From contig NZ_CP146022.1 in the NCBI RefSeq assembly GCF_036967205.1, positions 2,046,001 through 2,110,000 of the forward strand: DNA of 64,000 bases, written 5' to 3'. The translations under genes and the position numbers were made by a program. The DNA comes from Streptomyces sp. Q6. GTDB taxonomy: Bacteria; Actinomycetota; Actinomycetes; Streptomycetales; Streptomycetaceae. The notes beneath the pieces are model-generated. The model saw nothing but the letters and a program-made list of their open reading frames with translations, had not been told where the DNA came from and did no database searches. Shown piece by piece: positions 52,093 to 62,075 of this stretch (position 1 is the first letter of the stretch; each line of letters starts with the position of its first letter).

Positions 52093-52206
52093 CCGACGCC
52101 GCGGCGGGCGGCCGCTGTTCACACGGCCGCAACACATGTTCCCACCATGCGGACACTTGCTGTCCTGACCTCGACAAACAGGGCTGAGCGCTGTCAGTCT
52201 CCGGCC

Positions 52207-53088
52207 ATGCATCTCGCCCACCGCGCCGCGCGTCTTGCCGTTTGCTCCGCCCTCGTCCTGGTCGCCGCGGCGGCCTGCGCCCCAGAACCCGAGAACTCCG
52301 GGAACAAGGCCTCCGGTAAGCCCGCCACGGCCGCCTCCTGCCCTGCGGGCAAACTCCCGACGGTGGCCTCCGGCAAGCTCACCGTGGGCACCGACAAGCC
52401 CGCCTACGCGCCGTGGTTCAAGGACGACGACCCGGCCAACGGCCAGGGGTTCGAGTCGGCGGTCGCGTACGCCGTGGCGAAGCGGCTCGGCTACTCCAGG
52501 CCCCAAGTGGAGTGGCAGACCGTTCCGTTCAACAGCTCGTTCGCCCCGGGCGCGAAGAAGTTCGACTTCGACATCAACCAGGTGTCGATCAGTGATGCCC
52601 GCAAGAAGGCCGTCGCGTTCTCGTCGGGCTACTACGACGTGCGGCAGGCCGTCGTCGCCCTGAAGTCGTCCAAGGCCGCCAAGGCGAAGAGCGTCGCCGA
52701 CCTGAAGCACGCGAAGCTGGGCGCCCAAGTGGGCACCACGAGCCTGGACTTCATCAACGACCTGGTGAAGCCGGACCAGAAGCCGGCCGTCTACCAGAAG
52801 AACGACTTCGCCAAGTCCGCCCTGAAGAACGGCCAGGTGGACGCGATCGTGGTCGACCTCCCGACCGCCTTCTACATCACCGGCGCCGAGGTCACGGACG
52901 CCGAGGTGGTGGGCCAGTTCGAGAACTCGACCGGAACGCCCGAGCAGTTCGGTCTCGTCCTCGACAAGGAGAGCGAACTGACGTCGTGCGTGACGGGCGC
53001 GGTGGACGCCCTCCGCAAGGACGGCACGCTGGCCTCCCTGGAGAAGAAGTGGCTGTCCGAGGCCGTCGACGCACCGGTGCTCAAGTGA
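52207..53088 (+). CDS. Amino-acid ABC transporter substrate-binding lipoprotein
   Basis: The 293-residue protein has a signal peptide with lipobox VAAAAC (MHLAHRAARLAVCSALVLVA) and a solute-binding family 3 fold: LTVGTDKPAYAPWFKDDDPA, GFESAVAYAVAKRLGY, KAKSVADLKHAKLGAQVGTT and VDLPTAFYITGAEV. It binds a polar amino acid for uptake. I use ATG 52207; an ATG 20 codons earlier (52147) would place extra residues before the signal. Its stop overlaps the permease start (GTGA). Confidence 0.92.
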   Translation: MHLAHRAARLAVCSALVLVAAAACAPEPENSGNKASGKPATAASCPAGKLPTVASGKLTVGTDKPAYAPWFKDDDPANGQGFESAVAYAVAKRLGYSRPQVEWQTVPFNSSFAPGAKKFDFDINQVSISDARKKAVAFSSGYYDVRQAVVALKSSKAAKAKSVADLKHAKLGAQVGTTSLDFINDLVKPDQKPAVYQKNDFAKSALKNGQVDAIVVDLPTAFYITGAEVTDAEVVGQFENSTGTPEQFGLVLDKESELTSCVTGAVDALRKDGTLASLEKKWLSEAVDAPVLK

Positions 53089-53966
53089 CCGTCGCGAAGC
53101 AGCCGTCCGTCACGGAGGACGTGTACGTCCCCTCCGAGCGCCGAATAGCCCGCGAGCGCTACCGGCGGAGCCGTGCCCGCCGGGCGACGGGCATCGCGGC
53201 GCTGAGCACCTTGGTGACGGGCGCCGTCCTGTTCGTCGTCATCACCAACTCCCCCGGCTGGGAACGGACGAAGGACACCTTCTTCAGTGCGCACTACGCG
53301 CGCGTGGCGCTTCCTCAGGTCCTTGAAGGCCTCTGGCTGAACGTCCGCCTCCTGGCGGTGTGCGGGGCGTGTGTCCTGGTCCTCGGGATGCTGCTCGCCC
53401 TCGCCCGTACGTTGCGGGGGCCGGTCTTCTTCCCGCTGCGCGCGCTGGCGACGGCGTACACCGACTTCTTCCGCGGACTGCCGCTCATCATCTGCTTGTT
53501 GCTGGTCATCTTCGGCGTCCCCGCGCTGCGCCTCCAGGGGGTGACCACGGATCCCGTCCTGCTGGGCGGCGCCGCGCTGGTCCTGACGTACTCGGCGTAC
53601 GTCGCAGAGGTGTTCCGCGCCGGCATCGAGTCGGTCCACCCCTCGCAGCGGGCCGCCGCGCGTTCCCTGGGGCTCAACAACCGTCAGACACTGCGCTATG
53701 TAGTGCTGCCCCAGGCGGTGCGCCGCGTCGTGCCGCCTCTGCTGAACGACCTGGTCTCGCTCCAGAAGGACACCGGTCTGGTCTCCATCGGAGGTGCCGT
53801 GGACGCCGTGTACGCAGCGCAGATCATCGCCAGCAAGGACTTCAACTACACGCCCTATGTGGTCGCGGGTCTGGTTTTCGTGGCGCTCACCATTCCCATG
53901 ACACGCCTCACGGACTGGGTGACGGCCCGGATGGACCGGCGCCGGGCACAAGGAGGCCTCGTATGA
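53085..53966 (+). CDS. Amino-acid ABC transporter permease
   Basis: The 293-residue protein is a HisM/GlnP-type permease with about five membrane helices. After a soluble N-terminus (about 35 residues) comes the TALAALSTLVTG-type first helix (GIAALSTLVTGAVLFVVI). The signature EVFRAGIESVHPSQRAAARS with the following GLNNRQTLRYVVLPQAVRR is the EAA loop that contacts the ATPase. The start is GTG 53085 and the stop overlaps the next ATG (ATGA). It completes the importer with its two neighbours. Confidence 0.93.
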   Translation: MTVAKQPSVTEDVYVPSERRIARERYRRSRARRATGIAALSTLVTGAVLFVVITNSPGWERTKDTFFSAHYARVALPQVLEGLWLNVRLLAVCGACVLVLGMLLALARTLRGPVFFPLRALATAYTDFFRGLPLIICLLLVIFGVPALRLQGVTTDPVLLGGAALVLTYSAYVAEVFRAGIESVHPSQRAAARSLGLNNRQTLRYVVLPQAVRRVVPPLLNDLVSLQKDTGLVSIGGAVDAVYAAQIIASKDFNYTPYVVAGLVFVALTIPMTRLTDWVTARMDRRRAQGGLV

Positions 53967-54712
53967 CCGACTCCGTGCTGCGGATGGAGTCCGTGCGCAA
54001 GACGTTCGGCGAGACCGTGGTGCTGCGCGACGTGGACCTGGAGGTCGCTCCGCACAGCGTGACCGCGCTGATCGGCGCCTCCGGGTCCGGCAAGTCAACG
54101 CTGCTGCGCTGCGCCAACCTCCTGGAGGAGATCGACGACGGGGCGATCTGGCTGGACGGCGAGGAGATCACCGACCCGCGCGCGGACGCGGACGCGGTGC
54201 GGCGGCGGATCGGCGTGGTCTTCCAGGCCTACAACCTGTTCCCGCACATGACCGTCCTGGAGAACGTCACGCTCGCGCCGCGCCGGGTGCACGGCGTCTC
54301 GCGCGAGGAGGCCGAGGAGCGGGCCAGGGGCCTGCTGGAGCGCCTCGGGCTCGGTGCGAAGGCCCGGGAGTACCCGGACCGGCTCAGCGGCGGCCAGCAG
54401 CAGCGTGCGGCGATCGTACGGGCCCTGGCCGTGCGGCCCCGGCTGCTGCTGCTCGACGAGGTCACCGCGGCCCTCGACCCCGAGCTCGTCGGTGAAGTCC
54501 TCGACGTCGTGCGCGACTTGAAGGGCGAGGGCATGACGATGGTGCTGGCCACCCACGAGATGAGCTTCGCCCGTGAGGTCGCCGACCAGGTGTGCTTCCT
54601 GGAAGGCGGTGTGGTGCTCGAACGCGGCACCCCGGAGGCCGTGTTCGGGGATCCGCGGCAGGAACGTACGCGACAGTTCCTGCGGCGGATCGTGGAGGCG
54701 GGGCGCCTGTAG
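53963..54712 (+). CDS. Amino-acid ABC transporter ATP-binding protein
   Basis: The 249-residue ATPase is of the GlnQ/HisP class: Walker [15 protein letters not shown] at residues 34-47, Q-loop VFQAYNLFPHMTVLEN, signature RLSGGQQQRAAIVRAL, Walker B LLLLDEVTAALDPE and switch ATHEMSFAREV. The ATG overlaps the permease stop. It powers uptake of the amino acid bound by the upstream lipoprotein. The gene ends eight bases before the convergent aroQ stop. Confidence 0.93.
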   Translation: MTDSVLRMESVRKTFGETVVLRDVDLEVAPHSVTALIGASGSGKSTLLRCANLLEEIDDGAIWLDGEEITDPRADADAVRRRIGVVFQAYNLFPHMTVLENVTLAPRRVHGVSREEAEERARGLLERLGLGAKAREYPDRLSGGQQQRAAIVRALAVRPRLLLLDEVTAALDPELVGEVLDVVRDLKGEGMTMVLATHEMSFAREVADQVCFLEGGVVLERGTPEAVFGDPRQERTRQFLRRIVEAGRL

Positions 54713-54720
54713 GCGGCCTT

Positions 54721-55194
54721 CTAGGCCTGCGCCGCCCCCGGCGCGGCGAGGGCCGCCACCCGCTCCACACCGAACGCGTAGCCCTGCACGCCGCAGCCCG
54801 CGATCACGCCGTCGGCGCGCAGCGACACGTAGGAGTGGTGCCGGAACTCCTCGCGCTGGTGGATGTTGGAGATGTGGACCTCGACCACCGGCATCCCGTC
54901 ACAGGTGTTGAGGGCGTCCAGGATGGCCACGGACGTGTGCGAGTAGGCGGCGGGGTTGATGACGATGCCGACGTGGTTCTCGCGGGCCTCGTGGATCCAG
55001 TCGACCAGTTCGCCCTCGTGGTTGGACTGCCGGAAGTCCACGGTGGCTCCGTGCGCGGCGGCCGCCTTGACGCACAGCGCCTCGACGTCGGCGAGGGTGT
55101 CGCGGCCGTAGATCTCCGGCTGACGCCTGCCGAGAAGGTTCAGGTTCGGGCCGTTGAGAACCATGATCGGGGCAGTGGCGAGCGTGCGCGGCAC
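54721..55194 (-). CDS. aroQ: 3-dehydroquinate dehydratase, type II
   Basis: AroQ dehydrates 3-dehydroquinate to 3-dehydroshikimate in the shikimate pathway. The 157-residue protein has the type II signatures [17 protein letters not shown] (with the catalytic Arg/Tyr), [34 protein letters not shown] and [17 protein letters not shown]. The start is GTG 55194 with GGAGG six bases upstream. It stands alone, convergent with the amino-acid ABC transporter. Confidence 0.97.
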   Translation of the reverse strand: MPRTLATAPIMVLNGPNLNLLGRRQPEIYGRDTLADVEALCVKAAAAHGATVDFRQSNHEGELVDWIHEARENHVGIVINPAAYSHTSVAILDALNTCDGMPVVEVHISNIHQREEFRHHSYVSLRADGVIAGCGVQGYAFGVERVAALAAPGAAQA

Positions 55195-55342
55195 AGGGGA
55201 CCTCCGTACGTAAGTGGTAGCTCCTTGAGGGTCTATCACGCCGCGCCGGATGGACCACCGCTCAGGAGGGACCTCCACGCGCCCCGCACCCCACTCTCGT
55301 ACGCCCCCGTAACCTGCGCCGACTACGGGTAGTTGCCGCGAC

Positions 55343-56635
55343 ATGCGCACCACTCACCCTCCGTCACTGCCACGGCTCGCCGCCGCCTCGCTGGCCGGCA
55401 CCGCCATCGAGTTCTTCGACTTCTTCGTCTACGGCACCGCCGCCGCGCTGGTCCTCGGCCCGCTGTTCTTCCCGACGTTCTCGCCGCTCGCGGGAACTCT
55501 GGCCGCCTTCGCGACCTTCGGGGTGGGCTTCGTGGCGAGGCCGCTCGGCTCGGTCCTGTTCGGGCACATCGGAGACCGGCACGGACGACGCCCCGTCCTG
55601 GTGGGGTCACTGATGCTCACCGGGGCCGCGACCGTGGCGGTCGGTTGCGTGCCCACCTATGCCTCGATCGGGGTGGCCGCTCCCCTGCTTCTCCTTCTGT
55701 TGCGTTTTCTCCAGGGGCTCGGGCTCGGCGGCGAGTGGGGCGGGGCGGTGCTGCTGACCGCCGAGCACGCGCCCGCCGCACGGCGCGGACTGTGGGCGAG
55801 CATGCCCCAGATCGGCCCTTCGGTGGGGTTCCTGCTCGCCAACGGGATCATGCTGGCGCTGTCGGCGACGCTCACGGACGCGCAGTTCGCGGCCTGGGGG
55901 TGGCGGGTGCCGTTCTGGGCGGCGGGGGCCCTGGCCGTGGCCGGGCTGTGGCTGCGCAGGTCGCTGGTGGAGAGCCCCGCGTTCCTGGAGGTGGCCGAAC
56001 CCGCGCGGCTCCCGCTGGCCGAAGTGGTACGCGGGCACTGGCGGTTGGTGCTCCTGACGGCCGGGGCCCTGTCCGTCGGATACGCCATCTTCTATGCGGT
56101 GACGACCTGGTCGCTCGCCTATGGAGTGGAGCGGCTCGGCGTGAGCCGCAGCGTCATGCTGACCTGCATCATGGCGGCCGTCGTCGTCAAGGGGGCGTCG
56201 ACTCCGCTGGCGGCGCTCCTCGGCGACCGGTACGGACGGCGTCCCATGTGTCTCGCGGGGTGCGCGATGGCCGTGGTGTGGATGGTGCCGATGGTGGCGC
56301 TCCTGGCCACCGGGGAGCCGCTGTTGATGTTCCTCGGGTTCCTGGTGGCGCTGTTCGCGTTCATCACGATGTTCGCCGTGATCGCCGCGTACCTGCCGGA
56401 ACTGTACGAACCGCGCGTGCGGTGCACGGGTGCGGCGGTCGGCTACAACCTGGGCGGGGTCCTGGGTGGCGCGCTCACGCCGATCGCGGCGACCGCGCTG
56501 GCCGACGGCGGGACGGGGGTCCCCTGGGGTGTGGGCTGGTACCTGACGGGCATCGCGGTGCTGAGCCTCGGGTGCTTCGCACTGCTTCCCGAGACCGCTC
56601 CCGGTGTCGTACGGGAGGAGGCCGTCACGGCGTGA
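55343..56635 (+). CDS. MFS transporter, metabolite:H+ symporter (MHS) type
   Basis: The 430-residue protein is a 12-helix major facilitator of the MHS family: [20 protein letters not shown], the motif [18 protein letters not shown] after helix 2, [20 protein letters not shown] and a second GDRYGRRPM motif after helix 8. It probably imports a carboxylate or betaine-like compound with protons. ATG 55343 was chosen as the only good start; its 3' end overlaps the convergent antiporter gene by 11 bases. Confidence 0.92.
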   Translation: MRTTHPPSLPRLAAASLAGTAIEFFDFFVYGTAAALVLGPLFFPTFSPLAGTLAAFATFGVGFVARPLGSVLFGHIGDRHGRRPVLVGSLMLTGAATVAVGCVPTYASIGVAAPLLLLLLRFLQGLGLGGEWGGAVLLTAEHAPAARRGLWASMPQIGPSVGFLLANGIMLALSATLTDAQFAAWGWRVPFWAAGALAVAGLWLRRSLVESPAFLEVAEPARLPLAEVVRGHWRLVLLTAGALSVGYAIFYAVTTWSLAYGVERLGVSRSVMLTCIMAAVVVKGASTPLAALLGDRYGRRPMCLAGCAMAVVWMVPMVALLATGEPLLMFLGFLVALFAFITMFAVIAAYLPELYEPRVRCTGAAVGYNLGGVLGGALTPIAATALADGGTGVPWGVGWYLTGIAVLSLGCFALLPETAPGVVREEAVTA

Positions 56636-57725
56636 CGGCGAGTTCCACGTACGCGGCGAGGATCACCAGGTGCACACCGCCCTGGAGCGGGGTGGCGCGT
56701 CCGGGGACGATCGTGAGCGTGCTGACCACCAGGGTCAGCGCGAGCAGCACCATGTGGGTGGCGCCGAGGCCGAGGACGAGCGGACCGTCCAGCCAGAACG
56801 AGGCGATGGCGACGGCGGGGACGGTCAGTCCGATGCTCGCCATCGCGGAGCCGAGCGCGAGGTTGAGGCTCGTCTGGACGCGGTTGCGGCGGGCGGCCCG
56901 GAGCGCCGCGATGGTCTCCGGCAGCAGCACCAGCAGCGCGATGATCACGCCGACGACGGCGTGCGGCATGCCCGCCGCCTCCACCCCGTGCTCGATCGTC
57001 TTGGAGACGCCCTTGGCGAGGCCGACGACCGCGATCAGGGCGAGTCCGAGCATCCCGAGGCTGGCCAGGGCGGCGCGGGTGGTGGGCACGTCCGCGTGGT
57101 CCTCGGCGTCGATGACCTCGCCGTGCTTGGTGATCGGCAGGAAGTAGTCGCGGTGGCGCACCGTCTGGGTCGCCACGAAGAGCCCGTACAGGACGACCGC
57201 GGCGACGGCGGAGAAGACCAGTTGGGAGGTGGAGAACTCCGGGCCCTGCTTGCTCGTCGTGAAGGTCGGCAGGACCAGGCAGAGGGTCGCGAGCGTGGCG
57301 ACGGTGGCGAGGGCGCCGCCGGTGCCCTCGGACTGGAAGATCGCCACGCGGTGGCGCAGGGCGGCGGCGAGCAGGCTGATGCCGACGATGCCGTTGCACG
57401 TGATCATGACGGCGGCGAAAACGGTGTCCCGGGCGAGCGTGGCGCCCTTCGCCCCGCCGTCGGCCATCAGGGTGACGATGAGCGCGACTTCGATGATCGT
57501 GACGGCGACGGCGAGCACGAGGGACCCGAACGGTTCGCCCACGCGGTGGGCGACGACCTCGGCGTGGTGCACGGCGGCGAGCACGGAGCCCGCGAGGACG
57601 ATCGAGACCAGGGTGACCACGGCCCCGGGCAGGTCGCGCCCCCACGTGAACCCGAGCAGCACGACGGCCAGCACCGGGACGGCGACGGTCCACTGCGTGG
57701 TCAGTGCCCGGAGTCTGGTGATCAT
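56625..57725 (-). CDS. chaA: CaCA-family Ca2+/H+ antiporter (ChaA-like)
   Basis: The 366-residue protein has about 11 membrane helices and the two inverted alpha-repeats of cation/Ca exchangers: VAVTIIEVALIVTLM with GIVGISLLAAALRH, and IIALLVLLPETIAALRAARR with LNLALGSAMASIGLTVPAV. The conserved Glu residues (VTIIE, LLPE) are present. It exports Ca2+ or Na+/K+ in exchange for protons. ATG 57725 is the start; it is convergent with the MHS transporter and followed upstream by an ABM-type gene on the same strand. Confidence 0.9.
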   Translation of the reverse strand: MITRLRALTTQWTVAVPVLAVVLLGFTWGRDLPGAVVTLVSIVLAGSVLAAVHHAEVVAHRVGEPFGSLVLAVAVTIIEVALIVTLMADGGAKGATLARDTVFAAVMITCNGIVGISLLAAALRHRVAIFQSEGTGGALATVATLATLCLVLPTFTTSKQGPEFSTSQLVFSAVAAVVLYGLFVATQTVRHRDYFLPITKHGEVIDAEDHADVPTTRAALASLGMLGLALIAVVGLAKGVSKTIEHGVEAAGMPHAVVGVIIALLVLLPETIAALRAARRNRVQTSLNLALGSAMASIGLTVPAVAIASFWLDGPLVLGLGATHMVLLALTLVVSTLTIVPGRATPLQGGVHLVILAAYVELAVTP

Positions 57726-57795
57726 GCATTCGATGGTGCCCGGGGCGGTGCGGGGGCGCGACTTCGGCGCTGTGTCGATACCGGCGAGCCGCGGC

Positions 57796-58104
57796 TCACT
57801 TCAGTTCGCGGGCGTCCCTGACGTCGCAGTTGGTGAAGGCCGGAGGCCGCGTACACATCGCGGAGAGCTGCTCGTTCAGCTGGGAGATCTCGGGACGTTC
57901 GCTGTTGCGCATCGCGTCGTCGTACGAGTCGAACTCGATGACCACCAGGTAGCGGCCCGCGGTGTCGCGGTCGGCGAGCATGATGCGGTGCGTGGGGCCG
58001 CCGGGCGTGCCGGCCATCTGCTGCTCGAACCGCTCGAGCAGTTCCTCCATCTCCTCGATGCGCTGGGTCTCGAAGTCGATGATCTGGGTGAACTTCAGAC
58101 TCAT
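57796..58104 (-). CDS. Small ABM-like/dimeric alpha-beta barrel protein of unknown function
   Basis: The 102-residue protein MSLKFTQIIDFETQRIEEME has a pattern of strand-helix-strand-strand-helix (RYLVVIEFDSYDDAMRNSER) typical of antibiotic-biosynthesis-monooxygenase-like proteins. No catalytic residue or cofactor motif is clear, so a role cannot be assigned. The start ATG 58104 is preceded by GGGGGAGGACCCC. It ends 70 bases before chaA on the same strand and could be co-transcribed with it. Confidence 0.75.
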   Translation of the reverse strand: MSLKFTQIIDFETQRIEEMEELLERFEQQMAGTPGGPTHRIMLADRDTAGRYLVVIEFDSYDDAMRNSERPEISQLNEQLSAMCTRPPAFTNCDVRDARELK

Positions 58105-58163
58105 GGGGTCCTCCCCCGTCGTGCCGTGGCGCCCCGGGCCGGGATGCGCTCAGTGCACAAGCA

Positions 58164-58212
58164 AGCACCGGGAGAAGCGCGCGGCAATCGAACGCGCACT
58201 GCTCCCGGTGCT
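58164..58212. terminator. Hairpin after terC
   Basis: Eleven-base arms AGCACCGGGAG (58164-58174) and CTCCCGGTGCT (58202-58212) pair perfectly; inside, GCGCG and CGCGC could add a second stem. It lies 24 bases after the terC stop. Confidence 0.65.
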
Positions 58213-58235
58213 GGTAATTCCTACGTCTGACGTCG

Positions 58236-59225
58236 TCAGGCCTTGATGCTGTCCTTCTGAGCCGCTTCGGCCGCGTCCCGCTCGGCCTGCTTCTTGGAGG
58301 CGAAGAGGCTGGTGATCGTGGTGACGATCAGGACGCCGCAGATGACGGCGAGCGAGACCGGAATGGAGATCTCCGGCACGTGCACACCGGACTCGTGCAA
58401 CGCGTGCAGGACCAGCTTCACGCCGATGAAGGCGAGGATCACCGACAGCCCGTAGCTGAGGTGGACCAGCTTCTTGAGCAGTCCGCCGATGAGGAAGTAC
58501 AGCTGGCGCAGTCCCATCAGGGCGAACGCGTTGGCCGTGAAGACGATGTACGGGTCCTGGGTCAGCCCGAAGATCGCGGGGATCGAGTCCATGGCGAAGA
58601 GCACGTCGGTCATGCCGATGGCGAGCATGACGACGAGCAGCGGCGTCATGACCCTCTTGCCGTGCTGCCGGATGAAGAGCTTGGTGCCGTGGTACTGGTC
58701 GGCGACACCGAACCGCTTCTCGATGGACTTCAGGAGGCGGTTCTCCTCGAACTCCTCTTCCTCCTCGTCCGCCATGGCCTCCTTGATGAGCTTCCAGGCC
58801 GTGTAGATGAGGAAGGCACCGAAGATGTAGAAGACCCACGAGAAGTTGGCGATGACCGCCGCGCCCGCGGCGATGAAGATCGCCCGCAGGATGAGGGCGA
58901 TGAGCACGCCGAACAGCAGCACCCGCTGTTGCAGGTGGGTCGGCACCGAGAACTTCGCCATGATCAGGATGAAGACGAAGAGGTTGTCGACGCTCAGCGA
59001 CTTCTCGGTGATGAAGCCCGCGAAGAACTCTCCGGCGGCCTGGCTGCTGCCCCAGACGAGCAGGCCGATGCCGAAGAGCACGGCCAGCACGATCCAGACG
59101 ACCGTCCAGATTCCGGCTTCCTTGATGGATACGTCGTGGGGCTTGCGCCCGATGAAGAAGTCGACCGCGATCAGGGCGCTCAGACCAAGAATGGTCAGCA
59201 CCCAAAGGGTCATCGATACGTCCAC
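58236..59225 (-). CDS. TerC-family integral membrane protein
   Basis: The 329-residue protein is a TerC-family membrane protein, first linked to tellurite resistance and later to manganese export. It has about nine helices with the conserved acidic motifs SLSVDNLFVFILIM and GMTDVLFAMDSIPAIFGLTQ and the C-terminal SYGLSVILAFIGVKLVLHA. The cytoplasmic loop is rich in Glu (DEEEEEFEEN). The start is GTG 59225 with GGAGG four bases upstream. It sits beside two TerD-family genes, the usual Ter neighbourhood. Confidence 0.93.
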   Translation of the reverse strand: MDVSMTLWVLTILGLSALIAVDFFIGRKPHDVSIKEAGIWTVVWIVLAVLFGIGLLVWGSSQAAGEFFAGFITEKSLSVDNLFVFILIMAKFSVPTHLQQRVLLFGVLIALILRAIFIAAGAAVIANFSWVFYIFGAFLIYTAWKLIKEAMADEEEEEFEENRLLKSIEKRFGVADQYHGTKLFIRQHGKRVMTPLLVVMLAIGMTDVLFAMDSIPAIFGLTQDPYIVFTANAFALMGLRQLYFLIGGLLKKLVHLSYGLSVILAFIGVKLVLHALHESGVHVPEISIPVSLAVICGVLIVTTITSLFASKKQAERDAAEAAQKDSIKA

Positions 59226-59459
59226 TGCGCCTCCGGCGTCGTACGGCTACTGATCAGCGTCGTCGCTGCCGGAGGTCTCTTCCACCCGGGCGCGTGGACC
59301 GCGCCTCGGGCCGACGCCCCGGGATCGGCGGCCATCGGGCCGGTCGTCCGTATTGACGGGAACGCCGCGTACGGGAGTACTCCCCTCCGCGTAAAGGAGC
59401 GTACTCGAAACACCCATGAAAGGTAAAGGGAAAGGTAAAGAAGTCCTCAAGTCGCCAGG

Positions 59460-61333
59460 TCAAAGGCCCCTTTCCCGACGGGCTCTGGCCACTTCGGCAA
59501 GGACGTGGCGCAGCACCGCGCTGCCAGGCTGGACCGCCGGCGGCTCGTAGGTCCAGGCGTGCCCGACCCAGGGGTCGGCCAGGTGGTCGTCGGGCACCGG
59601 CGTCACGCGCAGCAGGGCACGCCACAGAGGGTCGAGGAGTGGGCCGTACTCGGCCGCGTCCTCCCGGTCGGCGACCAGCATCAGATGGACGCCGACCTGC
59701 GGTCCCTCGTCGGCCAGGTAGCGCAGCCGGGTCACGGACCGGTCGTCGAAGCCGTGCGGGAAGTCGTGCACGATCAGCAGCTGCTCGGCGACGTCCAGGT
59801 CGGGCGGCAGCGCGTCGGCCGCTCCCGCGCGGATCGCCATCTGCACCAGGTCGACGCGCTCGGTCAGCCGGGTCAGGGTCTCCGCGACACCGGCGGCTCC
59901 CCTGGCGGGCGGCCCGGCGAGCACCCCGGCGTCGACGAGCGGAGCGAGGGCGCCCGCGGCCGTGCCCGCCGGATCGATGACGTGCACGCTGAACTCGCCC
60001 GCCGGGTACGCGGCCAGCAGCCGCGCCGCGTGCACGACCGCGGTGTGGGCGGCGCGGGCCCGCAGCTCGTCGGCGTCGGTGAAGGCGTCGGCCGCGGAGG
60101 CGCCCGCGTCGACCCACAGACCGCGCTCCAGCGGCAGCCGGACGAGCATCGGGATGCGCAGGCCCAGGCTGTCGCCCTCCGGCAGCCGCAGGTCGCCGAG
60201 GCGGACCGCCATCGGGTTCTCCATGGGGCTGCGGTACGCGTGCCAGCACGGGTTGTCCCAGCCCGCGTACGGCGCCGGGAGCGCGGGCTCGACGACCTCG
60301 GACTCGGCGACGAGCTGGGCCAGGTCGCGGTCGAGGGCCTCGCGGGCGCGGTCGACGAGGGCGCCGTGCTTGGCGGTGGCGGCCTCGCGGGCGGCGTCGC
60401 CCTGGCCGCCGATCCGGCTGCGCGGGTCGGAGAGGACGCCGTCGAGCTCCTGCTCCATCCGGGCGTCGGCGAAGTCGACGGCGCTGCGGTAGGCGGCCGC
60501 GGTGCGGGCGAGGTCCTCGAACATGCCCCACACCTGGTTGTAGAGCCGCTCCTCCATGGACCAGCCGGTGGCGTCGCCCGCGACGGGCACGGCGGGCTGC
60601 GGCGCGGCGGGCGGCGGCGCCTGGCGGCCGGGGTGGCTGTAGTCGATGGGCCCCTGGGCGGCGCCCCGGGGTGGGGGCGGGGCGGGCGGCGGGGGACCCG
60701 CGGCGTGTCCGGCCGTGGCCGCCGCGCGGACCTGCGTCTCGTCCGCCGTGCGGGGCGGGGGCGGGGTGCGACCGCGCGGGCCAGTCCTCGGGAGACGGCG
60801 TCGTGGATGGTGCCCGCCAGCGCGGTCGCGTCGGGAACGCCCTGGTCGGCGAGGAGCGCTCCGAGTCCTTCGGCGTAGCCCTGGCCGATGGCGCGCACCT
60901 TCCAGGCGCTCTGCCTGCGGTAGAGCTCCAGGGCGACAACGGCCGACTCCGTGTCGAGATCGGTGATCGTGTAGCTGGCCTCCTCGACGCCGTCGAGTCC
61001 GGTGACCGCGACGAAGGGGGCGGCGACGGCGCCGAACCGGGTCGGGCCGCCGGTGCCCACGGGGAGCGCGAGCAGCACGGTGACCCGGTGCACGTCCTGC
61101 GGTACGGCGTCGAGGTCCACGGCGAGGCGGTGGTCCGCCGCCGCCTGGCGCGGGACTTCGAGGCCGGGCAGCGCCGGCGCGCCGGGGTGGGCGATCCGCT
61201 CGGCGCCGTGGACGGTGCCCCGGTCGTCGGCGAGCGTGACGCCCGCGACGACCGGCCGGCCGGCCGACACCCGGATCTCCAGACGGGTCCGGGTGAGGGG
61301 GTGGTTCTGGCCCCTCACCAGTTCGGCCGCCAT
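59460..61333 (-). pseudogene. Large TerD-family protein fused to a degenerate FtsK-like domain, frameshifted
   Basis: Two frames add up to about 624 residues. The first, from ATG 61333, is a TerD-type beta-sandwich (AELVRGQNHPLTRTRLEIRV, ASYTITDLDTESAVVALELY, WKVRAIGQGYAEGLGALL). After a Pro-rich linker the second (to 59460) has a helical block (GDATGWSMEERLYNQVWGMF) and a Rossmann-like ATPase relic: RGLWVDAGASAADAF sits where a Walker A is expected, and LLIVHDFPHGFDDRSVTRLR followed by VGVHLMLVADRED looks like an FtsK-type Walker B and sensor. The frame is lost in a G/C run (60752-60766); one added base rejoins it. It is probably intact in vivo. Function unknown; stress-related by family. 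Confidence 0.75.
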
Positions 61334-61343
61334 CGTCGACCCG

Positions 61344-61922
61344 CTACAGGCCGGGCAGGATCGAGGGCATCAGGTCCTGGAACGTGCGGCCGTTGGCCGC
61401 CGTGCCCAGGGCCGTCATCTTCCAGCCCGCGCCGTCCCGGTGGACCTTGGCCATGATCTGCGCCGTGTACTGGCCGCCGCCGTCGAGCGTGTAGCGCGCC
61501 AGCTCCTGGCCCGTCGTCTCGTCGACCAGACGGCAGAACGCGTTCTGCACCTCCTGGAACGTCTGGCCCGTGAAGGAGTTGACCGTGAACACGATCTGGT
61601 CGATGTGCACCGGCACGCGCGCGAGGTCGACGAGGATCGCCTCGTCGTCGCCGCCCTGGCCCACGCCGCCGACCAGGTTGTCGCCGGTGTGCCGCACCGA
61701 GCCGTCGTCGCTGACGAGGTGGCGGAAGAACACCACGTCGACGGGCTGCTTGTCGGCGAAGAGGACCGCCGACGCGTCGAGGTCGATCTCACGGGTGCGC
61801 GTGCCGAACAGTCCGCGCCGCGGCGCCGCCTGCCAGCCGAGTCCCATGCGCACGGCGGTGAGGGTGCCTCCGCCCTGCTTCTCCAAGCTGATGGCCTGAC
61901 CCTTGGTCAAGTCGATGCCCAC
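61344..61922 (-). CDS. TerD-family stress protein
   Basis: The 192-residue TerD-domain protein begins GIDLTKGQAISLEK and contains the calcium-binding signature HTGDNLVGGVGQGGDDEAIL, plus VNSFTGQTFQEVQNAFCRLV and the C-terminal GWKMTALGTAANGRTFQDL. TerD proteins bind Ca2+ and occur in stress-response and tellurite-resistance loci. The start is GTG 61922 with GAGAGGGGAC upstream. It lies ten bases upstream of the larger TerD gene and very likely shares its transcript. Confidence 0.93.
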   Translation of the reverse strand: MGIDLTKGQAISLEKQGGGTLTAVRMGLGWQAAPRRGLFGTRTREIDLDASAVLFADKQPVDVVFFRHLVSDDGSVRHTGDNLVGGVGQGGDDEAILVDLARVPVHIDQIVFTVNSFTGQTFQEVQNAFCRLVDETTGQELARYTLDGGGQYTAQIMAKVHRDGAGWKMTALGTAANGRTFQDLMPSILPGL

Positions 61923-62075
61923 GCGCTGTCCCCTCTCGAACCGTCCCCTGTTGCCGCGGCCTGCGCCGACGGTTGGTCCAAACCCTAGAGGGGGGCACCG
62001 ACAACACCGCCACCGAGGGCGGGATTTTGTGGCGGTCTTGCAACACACCGACGCGGTCCCGCCCGTCGAGGCAGG

